A DNA stretch of 16,325 nucleotides from positions 1 to 16,325 of the forward strand of contig PKCQ01000456.1 in the NCBI GenBank assembly GCA_002862265.1. Direction: 5' to 3'. Of this stretch, positions 14,177 through 16,325 are shown in pieces (the stretch's first letter is position 1; every line of letters begins with the position of its first letter). This stretch comes from Planctomycetaceae bacterium. GTDB lineage: Bacteria; Planctomycetota; Planctomycetia; Pirellulales; Pirellulaceae. The notes below the pieces were generated by a model. It was not told the origin of the DNA. It worked only from the letters and a program-made list of their open reading frames with translations, and ran no database searches. The position numbers and the translations under genes are program-made.

Positions 14177-15514
14177 CTTGATGCTATAAATGCGGTCGGC
14201 GGTGCGAATCAGCAATCGTTCGCCTGCAATGGCAGGTGTGGCCATGCCCATGTCGTCGGCCTCAAGCTCATTCTTTCCGAGTACTTCGAAGTCTTTGCCC
14301 GCCTTCACGACAAAAGTGCTGCCATCTTCACTCAAGCAAAATAGCTTGTCATTGTAAGCCCAGGGCGACGAGGTGAATCCGGAGACGCCAGCGACTCGAC
14401 GGCGGTCGTATACTTCAGTTCCCGTTTTTGCATCAAAGGCGTTCATAAATCCTCGATCATGAAGCACATACAAAATTCCTTTGTAGGTAATCGTTGATGG
14501 ATTGTATGGTCCGCCTTGTGGTTGACACCAAGCGACAAACTCGTTTTTCGTTTCGCCTTTTGCCAACGAAATGTCACCATTTGCACCTGGACGAATGGCG
14601 TAAAGTGGTCGAGATTTGTCGCCCACGTAACCCGAGCTAATAATCAATAGACCTTCATATTCATAAGGCGTTGCGATGGTGATACTAGACATGCCTTTGA
14701 AGGACCAGAGTTCGTTGCCAGCTAAGTCATAGGAACGAACTCGTCCCGTTCCGGGTGTGACAATCTCAGCACGATCTTTGGTCTTCCATACGTAGGGAGT
14801 GGCCCAGTTACTTTTCTCTTCTCGCACCTTTCGCCAGACTTCGTCACCCGTATTTTTGTCCAAAGCGAGCAAGTACGAGTCCTCTTCGTTGTCATGAAGG
14901 ATGTACAAGCGATCTTCGTGCAGAACAGGCGAAGCAGCGGTGCCCCAACCGTAACGCGTTTTGCTCGGCGGCAAGTCTCTATTCCAGACCTGATTGCCCT
15001 TCAGATCGAAGCAGTAGACACCCATGCCGCCAAAAACAACGTAAAGATGTTTGCCGTCGGTAACAGGGGTTTCTGAGGCGAAACTGTTCTTGATATGAAT
15101 CGAAGTTTGCGGAGCTGCACTTCGAACACTCTTTTCCCACTGAGTACTACCATCGCTCAGGTTTAGGCAGATCACGCGCCAAGAATGCTGGGAGCTAGGT
15201 GGCTTGGGGCGATTTCCGCCGAAGTACAAACCCTTCTTGGGCTCTTCTGACTCGCCTTCGTTAACGACAGTCGTCAGAAAGACGCGATCTCCCCAAACAA
15301 CTGGGGACGACCAGCCGCGGCCTGGCAAATCCGATTTCCATTCCACATTCTCTGTTTCAGACCAGGTCTCAGGTAGTTTAGGATTGTCGGAGGCTACGCC
15401 GGTCGCATTGGCACCGCGAAATTGCGGCCAGTTTGCAGGATCACTCGCTTCCTGAGCGCTGGCGAGAACAGAGCTTAATAAACAGAAACAAACCAGCAAT
15501 TGCAAAGGCTTCAT
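14168..15514 (-). CDS. Exported PQQ-like beta-propeller protein
   Basis: A 448-residue protein with a Sec signal peptide (hydrophobic 5-17, cleavage after ASA at 20). The mature start contains WPQFRGANATGV (29-40), the typical opening of planctomycete PQQ-binding-like propellers. Repeated blades are seen from motifs such as LYVVFGGMGVYCFDLKGNQVW, LYILHDN...LLALDKNTGDEVW, LYVLHDRGFMNAFDAKTG and KLFCLSEDGSTFVV, each a strand pair followed by a turn and a Trp. The fold resembles BamB and quinoprotein dehydrogenases, but the cofactor-binding and catalytic residues of PQQ dehydrogenases are not evident, so a structural or binding role in the periplasm is more likely. AGGAAA lies a few bases before ATG 15514. 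It is divergent from the carboxylesterase gene (132-base gap) and convergent with the cyclophilin gene. Confidence 0.88.
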   Translation of the reverse strand: MKPLQLLVCFCLLSSVLASAQEASDPANWPQFRGANATGVASDNPKLPETWSETENVEWKSDLPGRGWSSPVVWGDRVFLTTVVNEGESEEPKKGLYFGGNRPKPPSSQHSWRVICLNLSDGSTQWEKSVRSAAPQTSIHIKNSFASETPVTDGKHLYVVFGGMGVYCFDLKGNQVWNRDLPPSKTRYGWGTAASPVLHEDRLYILHDNEEDSYLLALDKNTGDEVWRKVREEKSNWATPYVWKTKDRAEIVTPGTGRVRSYDLAGNELWSFKGMSSITIATPYEYEGLLIISSGYVGDKSRPLYAIRPGANGDISLAKGETKNEFVAWCQPQGGPYNPSTITYKGILYVLHDRGFMNAFDAKTGTEVYDRRRVAGVSGFTSSPWAYNDKLFCLSEDGSTFVVKAGKDFEVLGKNELEADDMGMATPAIAGERLLIRTADRIYSIKKK

Positions 15515-15646
15515 TACAGTTTCCTGAGGGTATTGGTAATGAATAGACAGGAATTGAGAAGGACGCGTGTAACCAACAGCGGTTGTCAGCCTTTATCAGT
15601 GTATAGTTTGCGTTCTCCAAATGCTTGACCCGACCCAGAGTACCTC

Positions 15647-16325
15647 ATGTTAGTTTTACGAATCCTTGTTCTGTCCGCACTTGCACTGTCTGCTGAAAGC
15701 CTTCGGTCTCAGGAAGTGATCGAGACAGCCTCCGGCCCTGTTCAAGGAGTACCGGCTAGTGAAGGCAGCAGCATCGTGATTTTCAGGGGTATTCCCTTTG
15801 CAGCGCCGCCGGTTGGTGATTTACGATGGAAAGCACCGCAACGCGCTGAGTCTTGGGATGAAGTTCGTGTTTGTGATAAGTTTGGGCCCATCGCTTGGCA
15901 AGGTAAAAATGGCAACAAGAGCGAAGATTGCTTGTACCTCAACGTTTGGGCACCCCCAAAGTCCGACGAAAAACTTCCGGTCATGGTATGGATCCACGGT
16001 GGTGGACTGACATCCGGTGCAGGTTCATTAAAGAACTACGATGGAGAAGCGTTTGCAAAACGTGATGTGATTTTGGTTTCGATCAACTACCGACTAGGTG
16101 CACTTGGCTACTTTTCCCATCCGCAGCTCAGTAAGGAATCTCCTGATGGCGTTTCGGGCAACTATGGTTTTCTTGATCAAGTTGCAGCCCTGAAATGGGT
16201 ACAAAAGAACATTGAAGCATTTGGTGGTGATAAAGACCGTGTAACCATTTTTGGCGAATCCGCGGGGGGAACAAGTGTTTATGTCTTGACTGCATCGCCC
16301 CTCGCAAAGGGACTCTTCCATCGCG
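15647..16325 (+). CDS. Exported type B carboxylesterase (partial, cut by window end)
   Basis: The first 226 residues of an alpha/beta-hydrolase of the carboxylesterase/cholinesterase type; no stop codon occurs before the right edge. Family landmarks in order: FRGIPFAAPPVGDLRWKAP (46-64), SEDCLYLNVW (92-101), the oxyanion-hole HGGG (117-120), and the nucleophile elbow GESAGG (203-208, Ser205). The acidic and His members of the triad would lie beyond the edge. Residues 1-22 form a Sec signal peptide (cleavage probably after RSQ), so it acts outside the cytoplasm, on small carboxylic or sugar esters. ATG 15647 has only a weak ribosome-binding site but gives the signal peptide. Full-length relatives have about 500 residues. 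Confidence 0.9.
   Translation, partial: MLVLRILVLSALALSAESLRSQEVIETASGPVQGVPASEGSSIVIFRGIPFAAPPVGDLRWKAPQRAESWDEVRVCDKFGPIAWQGKNGNKSEDCLYLNVWAPPKSDEKLPVMVWIHGGGLTSGAGSLKNYDGEAFAKRDVILVSINYRLGALGYFSHPQLSKESPDGVSGNYGFLDQVAALKWVQKNIEAFGGDKDRVTIFGESAGGTSVYVLTASPLAKGLFHR

Noticed and set aside
14168..15514. PQQ-dependent dehydrogenase activity for the beta-propeller protein
   Set aside because: The blades are present but the cofactor-binding and catalytic residues of quinoprotein dehydrogenases are not evident, and the protein is shorter than those enzymes.
15515..15646. Sigma70-type promoter in the divergent gap
   Set aside because: TTGTCA and TATAGT are present but only 13 bases apart, too close for a standard promoter.

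Overview
The window looks like chromosomal DNA of a planctomycete, most likely a Pirellula/Rhodopirellula-type member. This is inferred from gene content, not from a marker gene: an N-sulfoglucosamine-sulfohydrolase-like sulfatase with a repeat-rich C-terminus, an exported PQQ-like beta-propeller, an NPCBM protein with a DGS-rich N-terminal half, an exported prenyltransferase/squalene-oxidase-repeat protein, and a membrane protein with an NPFAP N-terminal motif. No rRNA, tRNA, insertion sequence or CRISPR array was seen.

Layout. (1) Positions 1-204 hold a striking array: about 16 degenerate ten-base units with a phased A4 tract, then two hairpins. (2) Positions 186-4322, plus strand: a short frame whose C-terminal part looks like the tail of a real protein overlaps by one base the start of a three-gene run. 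That run encodes an exported prenyltransferase-repeat protein, an exported ricin-type lectin-like protein, and an exported NPCBM protein with three degenerate internal repeats. Gaps are 12 and 7 bases, so this is very probably one operon. (3) Positions 4323-4744 hold no convincing gene. (4) Positions 4745-10560, minus strand, read in the order of transcription: a TIGR03960-like radical SAM protein, a CPA2-like cation/proton antiporter with a CBS pair, a small four-helix membrane protein, and a COG1964-type radical SAM enzyme related to archaeal Tes/MJ0619. Gaps are 78, 83 and 21 bases. (5) Positions 10871-12745, minus strand: a secreted sulfatase. (6) Positions 12907-14123, plus strand: two cyclophilins, one exported and one cytosolic, with an intrinsic terminator between them. 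(7) Positions 14168-15514, minus strand: the beta-propeller protein, convergent with the second cyclophilin across a shared terminator hairpin. (8) From 15647 to the right edge: the start of an exported type B carboxylesterase, cut by the window end.

How the genes may work together. The left operon is entirely exported and carries carbohydrate-binding-like modules, which suggests a cell-surface or periplasmic function; the enzymatic activity, if any, is unknown. The right side (sulfatase, exported cyclophilin, beta-propeller, carboxylesterase) is a typical planctomycete periplasmic/degradative set. The most distinctive parts are the phased A-tract array with the truncated-looking gene next to it, the Tes-like radical SAM enzyme with a cysteine-rich insert, the antiporter with Asn-Asn where acidic residues are expected, and the terminator directly upstream of the second cyclophilin.
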